From Antedon mediterranea (taxonomy: Eukaryota; Echinodermata; Crinoidea; Comatulida; Antedonidae): DNA of 64,000 bases. Below the pieces are notes generated by a model that did no database searches, was not told the DNA's origin, and saw only the letters and a program-made list of their open reading frames with translations. The stretch lies in the NCBI RefSeq assembly GCF_964355755.1, contig NC_092674.1:25718001-25782000 (forward strand), written 5' to 3'. Positions 1-13,072 of this stretch are shown in pieces. Both the position numbers and the translations under genes were made by a program. The first letter of the stretch is position 1. Each line of letters opens with the position of its first letter.

Positions 1-349
1 ACAGGAAGTACCCCTCACCGCCAGCCATTTTAGATAAATTTACCTGTTTTTCAAAGCTCATAGCAAAGGTGTTCGTAATCAGAATAACATGCAATATACA
101 CTCAAATAATGAGATAGAAATAAACTTTCCAATGGTACCAAACACTTTATTGAAATAAAACTGCAATACCACATAATTGTACAAAGAACTTGGCTCACTT
201 TTAGCACTTTAGGCTCAATCGGAGAACAAAGCAGAGATAATGAGGATTTTAGCCTGGCTGCACCGTCTGTCAGTGTCACGATTCTCAACCTATTCTACAA
301 ACTAGCCTAGGCCAGGCTAGCTAAATTATCTCCAATTATTTATTAAATT
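1..349. other. No recognised feature
   Basis: AT-rich sequence with a few short ORFs in which I see no domain or splice structure. It ends in TAGGCCAGGCTAG-like words around 305-320, similar to the denser block near 39 kb. Confidence 0.5.
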
Positions 350-690
350 TTATAAACCAGATTTAGGTACAATACCATCATCATCTGGGGATAATAAATA
401 ATCATTTTCAGAGTCAGAGTCGGCAAATATTTCTGCAATTGTTTCATCCGCCTTGAGCACATTATGTTGTTTACGGATAGGCCAGCTGGGGTCAATGGCA
501 CTAGGGGTTAATAAAGTATAAAAATATTTGCGGTCCAGATCGATTTGGATGTTGAAATTTCTACATGCGGTCCATATATACCTGATCTAACAAATTGTGC
601 AATAAAAAGCCAAAGACGGAAATTTCCGTCTTTGGCGGTCTGGCGCTGGGCATTGAAAGACGGAGATTTCCGTCTTTGGCGGTGAAAGTG
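350..690 (-). mobile_element. piggyBac-like transposon 5' end remnant
   Basis: Read on the minus strand, the sequence starts at a TTAA (691-694). It then has CACTTTCACCGCC and two near-palindromic subterminal repeats built on GACGGAAATTTCCGTC (about 603-680). This is the layout of piggyBac termini: TTAA target plus repeated subterminal motifs. Downstream, from about 585 to a stop at 350-352, a minus-strand frame is open and includes ADETIAEIFADSDSEND. That acidic stretch is like the N-terminal regions of piggyBac transposases. The element is truncated or runs out of the window, since no second terminus is seen. It interrupts a MITE-A copy at 695. Confidence 0.5.
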
Positions 691-694
691 TTAA

Positions 695-790
695 TATGCT
701 CAAATATGGCAGTGATATGACATCATCATGTCCATTATGGGCACATCACATTTTTTTGTCACATAAAGTTTGATAGTGTAGACAGAGCTT
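695..790. mobile_element. MITE-A copy 1 (left part missing)
   Basis: It contains the family core (ATATGGCAGTGATATGACAT, then CACATTTTTTTGTCACATAA) and the right end GTTTGATAGTGTAGACAGAG. The left inverted repeat is absent because the piggyBac-like end and its TTAA abut at 694. The right end is followed by TA, as in several other copies. Confidence 0.75.
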
Positions 791-1734
791 TAGAATTATT
801 CTGAATTGACAACTGGGGGGTCTTAAATCTAGGTTAAGTTATTCATTTTACATTCATTAAATTTAATGACAGGCTCTATTATATTATTGAATGGCATATG
901 GGGGATCTTGGAGCAAGCATAGGGTGGAATTATAATTGAATTATGGGAATATACACAACAGTATGTATTTATGTTTTGCAGCCTCAATGATATTTTAATG
1001 ACAGCTCCTAAAAATACTTAGAATAATGCAGAGTTGACCATGGGGTCTTCAAGGAAGACAGTCTAGGTAGGGGTAGAAATATTTTCTAGCATGGGACTAG
1101 GTCAAATATATAAATTATAATTCATTATTGTACCAACATAAGAAAAAACATTACTGTTAAATTTTGATGGTGAATGTCAAAGCAATTAAATGACCACCGA
1201 ATTGTAGATGGTTATTAGAAGAAGTACACACCTCAGACAACCACGATTTATGCAATTTTGATGGAAAATTAATAATTCTTTTAATTTTCTTACAGAATAC
1301 AACCATTGGTTTTTTTCTTATCAAACGAATTCTAGAAAAAGACCATCAAAATTCAAATGTAAAATAAAACGTAATATTTCCACATTTTATAGAAAAACCA
1401 ATCAACTTCTAGGCATTTAAACAAAGTTATTATTAATAATTTTAGAAATCTAAACCAATATCAGTTTGCAAAGCTATATTTGCAAAACTAAATATACAGT
1501 ATCATCAGGCACAAATGATATACTGTAGTCATAGTATGCTTAATTATAAACATATCATTGTGCACAAAGATAATTAAAAAATGTTGAAGCATATCAGTAA
1601 GAAAGAACACCTGGTTATGAAAAAATGTACAGGTGTACCCCCAAAACCTTATAATAAAGAATAGAGCAAGGTGAAAAGACTATTGAATTTACTATGAGAA
1701 TTGCTACTACAACATAAAAGAGCAGATGTTATTA

Positions 1735-2860
1735 CACAGTACTTCACTTTGTATCATTTGATATCAAAAATACATTCTCTATTGTATAAATAAAATAGTT
1801 GTATTTTTTAAATGTTTTAATCTTCTCAAAGTCTCCGATATCAATCTAACCCAACAAGGCTCGTTCATCTTTTCTTCTATTAATTCCAACCTTCCCAAAC
1901 ATCTCTGCTCCATGTTCACTCCAAATTCTTCAATTCATTATCATAATACCCGTATTTGTTCAAAATTACATATTCCATCGCATAAAACCAACCACTTTCA
2001 ACACAACATTAGGTATTCCGGACCCACTTTTTGGAACGATCTGCCACTCCCCATCTTAAACTCTGTTTCTAGTAAATCATTTTTATCTAAACTTAAAAGT
2101 CACCTTATTGCCAAATATTAACTTTTCCTCGGTCAATTTTTTTTATTTATTTATTTTTTTATTTTATATTATAAATTTTCATTGTCTGTGTCTGTAATAG
2201 GTACGTCCTCCACAAGATGTGTTTTTCATCTTTCTGGGCGTGTACCTTCTTCTTTCGAAATTTTGTTTACATATTTATTGATCACTGAAATCTATTTTGT
2301 ATATGAAAGGAGAAAATAAATGTTGCTTTGAATTGAATTGAATTGAGGTATAAGTTAGTATTAGAATACTATACACTTATATACCTATTCTACTTGTAGT
2401 ACTGTATCTAAATGCCTTAATATTACTTTACCGTGCATCATTTGATAAAGTATCAAAAATACATTTTCAATGCAGTATAAACAAACTAATTGTATTTTTA
2501 AAATGTTAATACTATACACTTATACCTATTCTACTTGTAGTACTGTATCTAAATGCCTTATTACTTTACTGTGCATCATTTGATAAAGTTGGAAAAATAC
2601 ATTTTCAATGCAGTAAAACAAACTAGTTGTATTTTTAAAATGTTAATACTATACACTTACAGTTACACCTATATTATTTCTTCTTTGTAGTACTGTATCT
2701 AAATACTTCATTACTTTACCTTGCATCATTTGATAAAGTATCAAAAATACATTTTCAATGTAGTATGGAAACAAACTAGTTGTATTTTTAAAATGTTAAT
2801 ACTATACACTTACCTATACTATTTCTACTTGTTGTATAGTAGTACAGTATCTAATCTTTC
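1735..2860. repeat. Tandem repeat of about 140 bp, split by a LINE insertion
   Basis: Units share ATACTATACACTTA, a TACTGTATCTAAATGCC block, and CATCATTTGATAAAGTATCA followed by TTGTATTTTTAAAATGTTA. Unit starts fall near 2366, 2509, 2646 and 2798. A related fifth unit lies at about 1735-1817, before the LINE fragment, so the retrotransposon landed inside the array. Confidence 0.75.
1835..2347 (+). mobile_element. Non-LTR retrotransposon 3' end (5'-truncated)
   Basis: A frame open from about 1848 to 2121 encodes the C-terminal tail typical of LINE reverse transcriptases of the CR1/L2/Jockey type. It has an HNTR motif followed by NIRYSGPTFWNDLP, then a Ser/Lys-rich end. The 3' UTR follows and finishes in a short TTGAA repeat (about 2327-2345), the usual tail of this group. 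Everything 5' of the last roughly 90 codons is missing, as expected for a 5'-truncated insertion. A degenerate relative lies at 31975-32270. Confidence 0.8.
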
Positions 2861-2869
2861 AAGTTTGAT

Positions 2870-4265
2870 TCTAATGTAAAGGAATCCAGGAAAATAGCAC
2901 ACTTGATAGCAGACTTGACAATTAAATTATCTCTATAATAACAAACCGGCGAGAGCAGCATTTCACAACATGAATGAGAGCAAATCGTTTTTAGCGTGCC
3001 GACTATGACGACGATGACATGTGTGATGTTTGCATCAACAGACTTTAGCTGAATATGTTATCCAGGGGATACTGTTGCCTAATGGCTATGTGTGTAATGA
3101 TCCTAGAGAATTTAACTAGTAGAATAGAGTATTAGACTTGCATGCCATTTCACTACATGTCAAAGTAACTGTTTTTTATATGAAGCAGTCACAATAAATA
3201 ATTCACATATTTACGTATGCTTCAAATCACCTGCTTGCATTTAAACTGTATGACAGTACACAATACAAAGTGACAAATTCATACATTTAAAGATAAAATA
3301 CACTTAATTTCTCATCAATTATTAAGTAATTTTAACCTTGTTTGTACCTTTTTCCAAATTAATTTAGGAACGTTAATTTCTTTGTGTAAAAATAAATCAT
3401 ATTTTTCTTTTTTTATTTATTATTAAAATTCTAATGAATTTTATTGTTTTTATATTTTTACAAAAATGTATGTATATAATATATTTGTATAAGGTACCGT
3501 ACAGTATAACAGAATGAATATTGTGGGTGACCCTCACAAAAGAGAAAACAAAAATAAAAACAACATTTAATAACAAAAATACACCAAGAGGAAACGATGG
3601 GTCAATGGCCAAACACAGAAGTGGGAACCTCAAGTTTTTTGCACTTTTCGGAAAGGTAAGATTTCTGCGGAATAGTACTTATTCAGTAAATGTAGATAAC
3701 ATGTTTCCTCAACAGGAAGGGGAGCATTTAATTTCACAAATTGTAATGCAAAAGATAGGACATCAAATTAACCTCAGCCCTTAATTTCACCCTTTTCAAA
3801 TTCCTGGATCCACCAATATTCATGGAAAGTATTTTTATGGCAATTTTCCTAATTGAAACCAATAAACTTGTGCTCAATTGTTATCAAACAGAAGATTACA
3901 AATCGAGTAATTAAGGAGGGAGACTTTATACAAAACATGTTATCAAAGAATACAAACGATATATAATTAGTACAAGTGAAAGAATTCATGACACCTTACA
4001 ATGATTCATAGACATGTCTTCATCTTGCCATTATAAACAAATTTAAATTTATTGAAATACTGTAGGAATTCAGTTATAAGCCCTCATGCATTATATATAA
4101 CCCTACCTTAAAATCTGAAGTTACAAAGATACCACACAAGCCATATTCTAACTGTGAATAAGAATTTATTTAAGATATTTATTGAAGAAATCCACAATAG
4201 GAGCTTTTCAATTCGCATCGACCAATATCAATTGATGTGTTGTCGGTCAGTGTCTGTATTTATGA
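2870..4265. other. No supported gene
   Basis: There is an ORF at 3521-3784 on the plus strand and one antisense to it, but neither has a recognisable domain, codon bias or convincing splice sites. I treat both as chance ORFs. Confidence 0.4.
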
Positions 4266-4269
4266 GTTT

Positions 4270-4439
4270 ATCTCTCTCTACACTATCAAAATAGTGTGAC
4301 AAAAAGTGTGATACTGTATGTCCAAATATGGCAGTGATATGCCTAAATATGGTAGTGATATGACATCATCATGTCGATATATGGAAACATCACATTTTTT
4401 TGTCACATAATGTTTGATAGTGTAGATTCAGTAGAGCTT
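4270..4439. mobile_element. MITE-A copy 2
   Basis: It is bounded by CTCTCTACACTATCAAAA on the left and GTTTGATAGTGTAGATTC on the right. The internal tandem of ATATGGTAGTGATATG is typical of the family. Confidence 0.8.
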
Positions 4440-4984
4440 CAGAGAATGGAAAAAAAATAAAATTTGCAAGTTTAAACCTATGCGTAAGAATACACTGAGT
4501 TACATGAGTTATGTTTTAAGGCTAATAGACACAGTCGTGTACTCTTTAACACTATGCTTACTCTTAATGACGTCAATCCCTGCGTTTTGGATTATAATGT
4601 GTTGTTTAAGTAGACAGTAGTAATAAATGGATTTAGTAATGATCTTTTATCAAGCCCCACAGGCTTGTATTCTAGTATAATTAAAGTAGGTACTATACGA
4701 GCAAGCATAGCTTTACTGCAAAGTGTACTATACAAACATGCGTAAGATGTAATGTTTTATCTTATTTACAAATTAGTTAATCTTGCTTGAACTACAATCA
4801 ATATTAAATACTAGTGGTTCGATGGTTCAGCATCTGTACTGTACATCATGCAATGAGCTTCAGTTCAAGTCTTGGTTGCAGTGACTTGTTTACTCTAGCT
4901 AAAATAGATTTTTTTAGACCTATTGGATTAATTTTTTTTAAATATCACTGAAGAAAATAAACATTTACACTATTATTAATATTA

Positions 4985-5290
4985 TTAAGGGGGCACGTGG
5001 CGCAGTGTGTTGGATTTTGGACTACTGATCGTAAGATCGAGATTCAACTCAACAAGCATTGCTTGTATCTGTAGGCAAGATACTTTACTTTTACGTTTTC
5101 CTCTCTCCACCCAGGTGTATAAATGGGTACCCGGTTAGATCAAGACACAACTTTGCGCTGATTACTAGCTGCATTATGGGAGCATGTTTCCATACGTGTT
5201 TGATAAAAAAAAAAAATGACTGGGGTAATATTGTTCAGCGCTTAGAGGTTTCACAACATTAGGCGCTATATAAATCCAGGATATTTATTA
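4985..5290 (+). mobile_element. tRNA-derived SINE (SINE-1), full length
   Basis: The head has an A-box-like GTGGCGCAGTGTGTTGG and a B-box-like AGATCGAGATTCAACTC, spaced as in a tRNA. The body includes CCAGGTGTATAAATGGGTAC and GCGCTGATTACTAGCTGCAT. The tail has GCGCTATATAAATCCAGGAT followed by a TTATTATT run. Other copies lie at 10488-10655 (minus) and in intron 11 of both MFSD8 genes. Confidence 0.8.
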
Positions 5291-5601
5291 TTATTATTTC
5301 TGAAAAAATCCCTTTAATATCACAAGAATCTACTTACACAAACTCTTAGTATGTGTCAATTATATATTACAGTCACTATTATTAGTTTTACGCCGATCAT
5401 AGATATTTGATATAATCATTAACACAACATAGGAGTAGATGTTTAGTAACTGTTAGCATATGGATTACATAATACTTAATAGTATCAAGTTACCAATAGC
5501 AATAACAAAAGATCAATAGTTACAGTAGCTATTCAAAATGATATAAAATTGCTGTAAGAGCATGAACAACCTCACATAATAAATATTCTCTATAAACTCA
5601 C

Positions 5602-5603
<2 letters not shown>

Positions 5604-5645
<42 letters not shown>

Positions 5646-5710
5646 TTATTAGGAAATGACACCTTTGCATCAGTGGCACACACAGAAGTGGTGCATCCAA
5701 TTTAACATAA
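5604..5710 (-). mobile_element. Non-LTR retrotransposon 3' tail
   Basis: On the minus strand a short unique segment ends in TTTCCTAATAAATTATT and an ATT microsatellite of about 45 bp. This is the usual 3' end of a LINE or LINE-driven SINE. No coding part is seen. Confidence 0.5.
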
Positions 5711-6512
5711 TGCATCAAAACAATACATTATATGACGGATACAGGTTCTTAAACTATTTGCAAAAATATAAAAGAAAAATTATTACCAACATGGTAATAT
5801 AGGTACCGTATTAAATTGTCCTACAGTATCATAGGTTTGAGTTGATAATTTTAAAAGGTATATAAAAATAAACATAAAATATAGTAAAGAGTTTACAATA
5901 CAAACCATTGTGTTTCAACATCAGGTACTGAAGACCTATAGTTGTTATCACAGGTGTATAATATTTACAAATCTAAATACAAATGAAAAACAATCTATAT
6001 ATTGGGAGATTTAAGTTCTGACCGTTTCTCCCATGCAGCTCTTGTGTATTGTTTACAAAACAAATCAAAATCAAATCACAGTAATGTATATTTGAACAAT
6101 TATTGTCTGGTGTATGAAAGCAAAAAAATAGTAATTTAATAAATTTGAAAATGCCAGCATCTGATGGAAAGTGCTAATGTTAATGTTACAGTCTGAAATT
6201 GAGAGTTAACATTTACTTAAATGAACAAAGATAAGATATACTTGAAACTCTATGTTTTTCATGAAATCATTTTTTGTTTTTGTTTTTTTTGGGGTTTTTT
6301 TTTGTATAGTTTTTTTTAATCATATTCATATGTACTGTAAATGATAACTTGTGTAAATGGTTTTGTAGTAAGTAACGGCCTTGTGAAAAACACAAATCTG
6401 GTGATTCAAGTGTTGCATTCATTTTTAAATTAAGTTTTTATTATTATTATTATTATTACTTACAGTACTTCTACAACCTATAGGAGTTATATCGGATTTA
6501 AACAACATGGAT

Positions 6513-6840
6513 AAAGGCTCATTTACACTAGGACAATAACGATCGACGATAAATAGTGAAGAATGCATTTTTCTTAGAAACAAAAGAAATTAGAACAATT
6601 TTCAAATGACGTCATTATTGATAAAAACGATAAAATCGTTGTATTGTCACGATAGATATTATTGATCTTATCAATTTCATGAAGTCATTTGATTGGACGT
6701 GTAAAAATATCATTATTTTCATCAAAGGAAGCATACTGTAGATGGTTATCCTATAGTTATAAGATGAAAACTTGTCCGATTTCTTTGGATTTATGTATGA
6801 AAAATACATATTTATTTATTATATGTGTAAATGGGCCTTT
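6513..6840. mobile_element. MITE-B copy 1
   Basis: The left end is GGCTCATTTACACTAGGACA followed by ATAACGATCGACGAT. The right end is a decayed GTGTAAATGGGCC. The interior matches the copy at 17575-18221, for example TGATTGGACGTGTRAAAATAT and ATCAAAGGAAGCATA. This copy lacks the LINE tail found inside the other, so it shows the empty site. Confidence 0.75.
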
Positions 6841-7208
6841 AAAATTAACCTAAGGTATCACATATTCTACCAAACTTCTGAGATCTGTAGCTACCATTTG
6901 CACATGGCTTTAACCCTGTGCGTTTTGTCATTATTGAATCATAATAAATGTTCAACTTGAAACACTTTCTTCAAATGGACATATGGGAGCTTTAATGTCC
7001 ATCTGATCAACATTCAATATTGATTTCGTACATATTGACGTTTCAACACAAAGATTATACATTCAAATTACAATAGGTAAATTCCAAGTGACATTTTAAT
7101 AACAGGAGATCATATTGATGTTGAATATGACATGCAGAAAACTATAGATAATATATATTTGGATTGAATTACGTTTTTCTAACAACAGATCTTTGAACAA
7201 AAACTAAA

Positions 7209-7361
7209 AGCTCTGTCTACACTATCAAACTTTCTGTGACAAAAAAAATGCCCATATATGGATATAATTTCATATCACTACCGTATTTAGACATATCGCT
7301 ACCATATTTGGGCACATCACACTTTTTTTTTCAAACTAGTTTGATAGCGTAGACAAAGCTT
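7209..7361. mobile_element. MITE-A copy 3
   Basis: The left end is CTCTGTCTACACTATCAAAC. The right end is GTTTGATAGCGTAGACAAAG. It is intact at both ends, about 150 bp, and can fold into one long hairpin. Confidence 0.85.
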
Positions 7362-7609
7362 AGGAGGGGAGGGAAGATTTATTATTGTAATTAAATTTAT
7401 TAGTGTAGGCGAAAAAGATTAATTTATAATAATCAATGATAAATTTAATGGAAGGGGGAGGAAATTCATTGAGGAAAAATGTTTATATTTTTTTATTTCA
7501 TACGCATCCAACAGGGAGTAACTCGCCAATTACAGGATGGATAAACTATTTAATAAATTATCATGCTTATAAACTAAGTCTCATTTGAAGCTTAGGGAGA
7601 AAGATTCGT

Positions 7610-7700
7610 GCGTTACAACCCTGGAACTAGGTCAGGTTTAAACTCTACCTTAGGATTGGAAAGCAAGCATGGTAACCACCAAGCTATAGCTCCACTATGT
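7610..7700 (-). mobile_element. tRNA-related SINE-2 head (relic)
   Basis: On the minus strand GTGGAGCTATAGCTTGGTGG begins a tRNA-like segment that matches the head of the better preserved copy at 59735-59992. The B-box region is degenerate. Confidence 0.5.
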
Positions 7701-7739
7701 TGTTTTATAATGAAATTGAAATAAATTGCTTTCACAGAC

Positions 7740-10480
7740 TTCTATCATTATTCAAGTTGCTTGTCCGTAAAATAAGTAGTGTTATGTTAGCATACAATAT
7801 CGTTAGATTGAAGTAAAACATGTACAAGAATTGTATTGCTGAAAACCGACAATACATGACTGCTTTCACGGCAGCAATAAACAGCTTTGAACGCCTTGAT
7901 GGTAGACATCAAAGGAATTTAATTGACACTCATAAAAGATGATGAATGTATAGAGGTTATAATTTGAACAATTATGATGACATTGTGGTTTAAAGAGATG
8001 AAACATTCAACACCTAGGACTGACTGATCTGAAACTTTGTAATTAAGTTTTAAATAGAAGAAACCAGCTTGTAGTTAGCCCATGGGGAGTACTATGACGT
8101 CACGGGTCAAATTTCTTTTTGTAAATGTAATGCAAGATCAAGACTATTACAGTCTATACAAATGTAATCAAGTTTAAAAATCTGAAAATAAATATCACTA
8201 AATAAAAATGAACAAAACGTTAATTCTCTAAAACAAAAAATCATTAATAATAACCCCCTTTTTACAAGTGCAAGTGCGTCTATGGTTTTAGAATAAGAGT
8301 TTTGAATAGTGAAAATTGGTGTACTATAACTATTTCTGTTACGATCTTCAAATCTCTAGAACACGTACCGGTATATGGAAGAACATTTTGATTTAGTGTG
8401 ATTTTCCGTTTGTTTTGTTTGTTGTATATGGAATTTTTATTCTGAAATAGTGATCAATCAATCAATAACATCTAATATTAATTATCACAATATGGTGATC
8501 TAAATTAAATTGAATTATGTTGTAAAGTAGAATCCATATCTGGAACAGCCCTATTCAAGGCCCGACATTCCTATTTCATTTCATTTTCAAATAAACAGTT
8601 ATTTTCTTCCTTCAACATAATTGGTGATGCCACCATTTTGGAAATAAATGTTAATTTTGATTGATGATATAAAACAAAGTAAACAAATTAGGAGTAGGCC
8701 TACATTTTAAAATGACTGTGAAAGTAGGGAGGAATCAATTAAAGGAATAAGCTAGATGTCCTACAAGGTAAACATCTTGAGTTGGGCCAGCCTAAACAAA
8801 CAAGAGAGCAATATAAAAAAGGGGAAAAATTCCTATAACACAGAGAAAACATGAAGAAATGAGAAAATATGAGAAATATGCGAAATATATGTTGACAAAT
8901 ATACATTGACAAACCTGTAACTAATGGACACGCCTATTAAGGAGAAACTTTGTTTAGTCCTGATGGTGTCCCCCTAATAGAGGTTTTTCTACTGTATTCC
9001 ATTTTAAAATCATAGGTTATCTTTAAAACGATTGTGATGGTATTCAACCAAACCAACATCAATCCATGAGCAGATGTTACCATAATATAACATTTTTGAA
9101 CGTGAAAGAAAAAGTTAAGACACAATATATTACCCATATAGCCTACTTTTCTATGCTACATTTATGCCTTATAGGCAAAACACAGATTGAATACCTACAG
9201 TACTGATTATCTTTCAATACAATCAACCAATCGGTCGCCCTAAGTCTTATTAATAGTTATGAACATTCATTATCTGATGGTTACAACATTTATTATACCT
9301 CTCTATAAATATTAAAGATGATTTATTAAAATTGCTATTTTATTGGGACAATATTGCGACTACAGAATACAAAGGAAAACAAGGCCACTTTGATTAAGGC
9401 AATTTAACAACAGTATGCTGAGCTCTGGTGATCAAAGGGTTTATCTGTGGCTGCGACATGATCAGTTCCCTGCCCATAAACAGACACTGCGCGACGCAGA
9501 GAATATGTACATAGTACTGTACTATTAGTATTTGTTGCAGCCAGACATAAGATCAAAGAACTGTTACAAGTTCCTTTCTTGGCAAGGCAAGCTCAGTGTC
9601 CATGATTGCTTGGCTTTGAATGGCTGGAACATTTTAATAGCATACCTTTATTGTACTTTAAACCTCATTAGTTCAAGAAATATTCAAAATGAAAATCCAA
9701 TATCATAATACTGTATTAAAAAAAATCAGGAAAATAATATACTATATTACTGTAATATTATTAATGTAAAATATCTGATATTGATTTATATTTTATGAAG
9801 TTTATTTAAAATTTATATTTAATTAAAAATATTATATTTATTTTAAAGTAGTTATTGATTTTTAATATTATTAAATTAAAAAAACATTTTAAAGTAAAAT
9901 TATATATTCATAAACAATTGATTAATAAACAAATAATTATTTAATAATTAAAATGTGATTCATTAATAAATATACAATGTTGTTTGTTCATATTGTATTA
10001 AATATAGTTTTGTTATATTATGAGTTTGAATTTATTTAACAAATGTTTGGAAATTTATATTATCAAAACTAATAAAAAATTCTAATACTTGGAATGTACT
10101 ATAGATTGTTAGCAACTAAATGCAATGTTGATTCATAATCTTACTGTACAGTTTAAGTATGACTGCTGTTATTGCAAGAGAAGAGAGCTGTAGTTTACAA
10201 GAGACACACAAGGGTACGGGGAGCATAAATAAATCACATTCATTCTTCACAAAATAAACTTCTACGACTGTGTAGCACATGAAACCTTTAAACTTATTAT
10301 AAACATTTACATATAAATAGCTGCAAGCACTCTGTTATTGATGTACTGTATAGTCGTAACTACTCTAGTATAATTTATCTTTTTTTTTAAATTAAAGAAT
10401 TCACGAAAAGACAAAGTTAAACTAGGTACATAATTTTACTCTGGTCATTTTTGGATCAAAAGATACTAAAATAACGAAGC
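7740..10480. other. No supported gene; very AT-rich around 9700-10100
   Basis: I see no exon with good borders. Positions 9720-10080 are almost entirely A and T with runs of TTTATTTAAAATT type. A GC-richer patch at 9410-9520 has no intact frame with splice sites. Confidence 0.4.
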
Positions 10481-10487
10481 TAGTAGA

Positions 10488-10655
10488 AATCAGTGCAAAG
10501 TTATGTCTTGACCTATTAGGTACCCATTTGTACACCTAGGTGGAGAGAGGCAAACATGCATGTCTTGCTTGAGGATACAAACAATGTGACGAGCGTTGGA
10601 TTCGAACTCTGGATCAGCAGTTAAACGCACTGTACCACACGCCCTTGCATTAAAA
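10488..10655 (-). mobile_element. SINE-1 copy
   Basis: Read on the minus strand it starts GGGCGTGTGGTACAGTGCG, has a good B box (AGAGTTCGAATCC) and the shared body CACCTAGGTGTACAAATGGG. It stops at AACTTTGCAC, so the 3' third present in the 4985 copy is missing. Confidence 0.8.
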
Positions 10656-11876
10656 CAAATCATATTGAAAGTAATACATACCAATACTACAGAAGGTTAT
10701 AGTTGATGAGTTAAATTGCATATAAAAAAAAAAAATATAAATTACCGATATGCAATCAATTTGAAGATTATTCAAATGTATAATACGAATTGTAACACCC
10801 ACACAGACTTCAATATAAAGAAATCAGCCTCTTAAAGAAATCGACCAATCAAAACTAGTAGATTTTATAACAGCAGTTGTATCTGGAATTGTAATAGTAC
10901 AGTAGAGCTGGAGCCGAGTCGGTAGAGCAGAACCAAAGTATTTGATGTTTTGATTTCCATGCCAGCACCTTTCCACATTTAAATCTTTAAATTGTTTAAT
11001 GTTGAAGCCATGAATATTTTAATTTAGAAATGGAAACGAACGATAAACCATCAGGTCGTATACATAAAGGTTACAGAAAAAACATTGAGATTTTGTGTGT
11101 ATGTGTAGTAAACATACGATCATTGAAAGACAATAAGCTATGCTATGCTATAATCAATCCATAGTATCATAACAAAAATAATATAAACAGAAATCAAAAA
11201 CGCTTCAATTCAAAACATCAAAGGCACATCCATGGCGAAATTAATCAAAAGAATTTCAAATGATGCATTATGAGTACCAGCAGTTATCAAAAAAGATGTC
11301 ATGGCCTCTAATTAAAGACCATTTAGAGACAAATATGTAACCATAGCAAAACAAGTTAATCATAATTCCTATGCATCATATATGCAAATTCGACAATAAA
11401 GAAAAAGGTCAATTTCTGCAAACATTCATTCATTCATCAGTGAAAACTACTTCCATTTATTGTCAATTGCATATAAAATATACATAGAAATTATGTTTGC
11501 TCTGAGATACACAAAAACAGAAAAATGAAAAACTAACAAAACATTTATAAAGTGAGTTTCGCCGTAGCCATCATGAGGCGGACGCTGAAATGTTCACTAA
11601 ACACAGCTTGTATTTTGTATACTAGTCTTTTAATAATTATATTTGTCTTTGCATCCGTCTATTTTTAAGCTCTCGCTATGGCCCTAGAGGAGGAAAAAAG
11701 CCACCCTAATAACTTCTTTAAATATTTTTTAGACACTACTATTCTAATGATATTCTCGTTGGATTGGTCAATTTAAAAAATGGCGGGTGACAAACTTGAA
11801 TAAAAGCAAGTACAATAAAAATGTTTTCATCCGCGAGACGTTTTTTTTTTTCGTACACAAAAATGTTTCAAAAAGT

Positions 11877-11900
11877 ACTATTAAACGATCGTTTAATAGT
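11877..11900. repeat. Perfect 24-bp palindrome
   Basis: ACTATTAAAC-GATC-GTTTAATAGT reads the same on both strands without a spacer. Its role is unknown. Confidence 0.9.
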
Positions 11901-11977
11901 GCGTACTATTGCACGCCATGTGACCCACAATCGTCCAATCAAATGACAGGAATTTATTTAGGTGTTGTATAATACAA

Positions 11978-12886
11978 GGCCTTTTCACACAGAACTTCGG
12001 CAATATTGCGGTAAGCAAGCCGGCGTTATTGCCGGTCTAAACCCATTCACACAGAAGGTAATATTACGGTAATTTTACCGTCTTCTGTGTGAAAGGCCAC
12101 AGTGGAAAGGCGCAATATTTAAAGATTACTGTCTTCATAAAATAGAGGTCGCACTTTTTGAGAAAAGAAAATGGCGGGCACCTGCACAAAACATGCCATG
12201 CGCGCACATGTTTGCTGATGTTGTTTTGTGTGTCCGTCGTTTAGTTTTTTTATTTACGATGCATAAAATCTATATTTTTGCCCAACACCACTCCGTGCTA
12301 ATAACTGCCCGATCGTGATGGCCATTCTACAGAAACAAAATCTATTAGGCCTACAAATAGACGCGAATTTAATTATCAGAAGCTGTTATGAGCTAGCACC
12401 GGGAGCGCGCACCGGAGGATGTTCCTGCTAGAACTATGCTAACTAGGGCCTAGGCTTACGTACGTTACAGCAAGTTAAATAATCTTTGGACCAACATCTG
12501 TTATATTTTTATTATTATTGGCCGTATTCTTCCATTGTATTATTTACAAACTAACCTAAAAATATATAATATAATAGATATAATCTAATAATTTGGCCTA
12601 AAGTAATTGCCACAGTCTTTCTCAATCAAGGAAAATGTCCCCAATTTATCCTTGCTCAAAGAATATATATTCTTTGCCTTGCTTCACTGCGTAAGCAGGC
12701 GTTATATCGTGGACTCTTTCACACAGATCAGGCTTACGACCGTGACGGTAATATTACCGCAATTTTACTAGGTCCAGAGGCGGTCTAACGGAAGCCGGCA
12801 TTAAGGGGTTTTTACCCTTTCACACATAAGCCGGCGTTCGCGAATTACCGCAATATTACCGTCTTACAGCTCTGTGTGAAAGGGGC
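11978..12886. mobile_element. Non-autonomous DNA transposon with CACACAG inverted ends
   Basis: The left end GGCCTTTTCACACAGAAC pairs with the right end, whose complement reads GCCCCTTTCACACAGAGC. Subterminal GGTAATATTACGG and TTACCGCAATATTACCG motifs are repeated at both sides in opposite orientation. A second CACACAGAAGG...CTTCTGTGTG hairpin sits just inside the left end. The interior of about 900 bp has no transposase frame. The superfamily is not clear. Confidence 0.65.
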
Positions 12887-13072
12887 TACAGATTAAACAA
12901 TGTGTCCCATATTTTGCAGGCTCATATCATGTTCACAGGAATTTTGGGATCAAAATCTGACAGATTTGGTCTACTACAAATTACTGTAGAAACTTATTAA
13001 AGCTTTTGTATAGTACTGAACCTGAATTTTATGTTTATGACAGAAAAGAAGTCTTTTGGAAGATGGTCTTAC

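Noticed and set aside
9410-9660. Possible conserved exon in a GC-richer patch (minus strand)
   Set aside because: Frames are open for only about 20-30 codons and do not fit the splice phases of the GAF-like gene.
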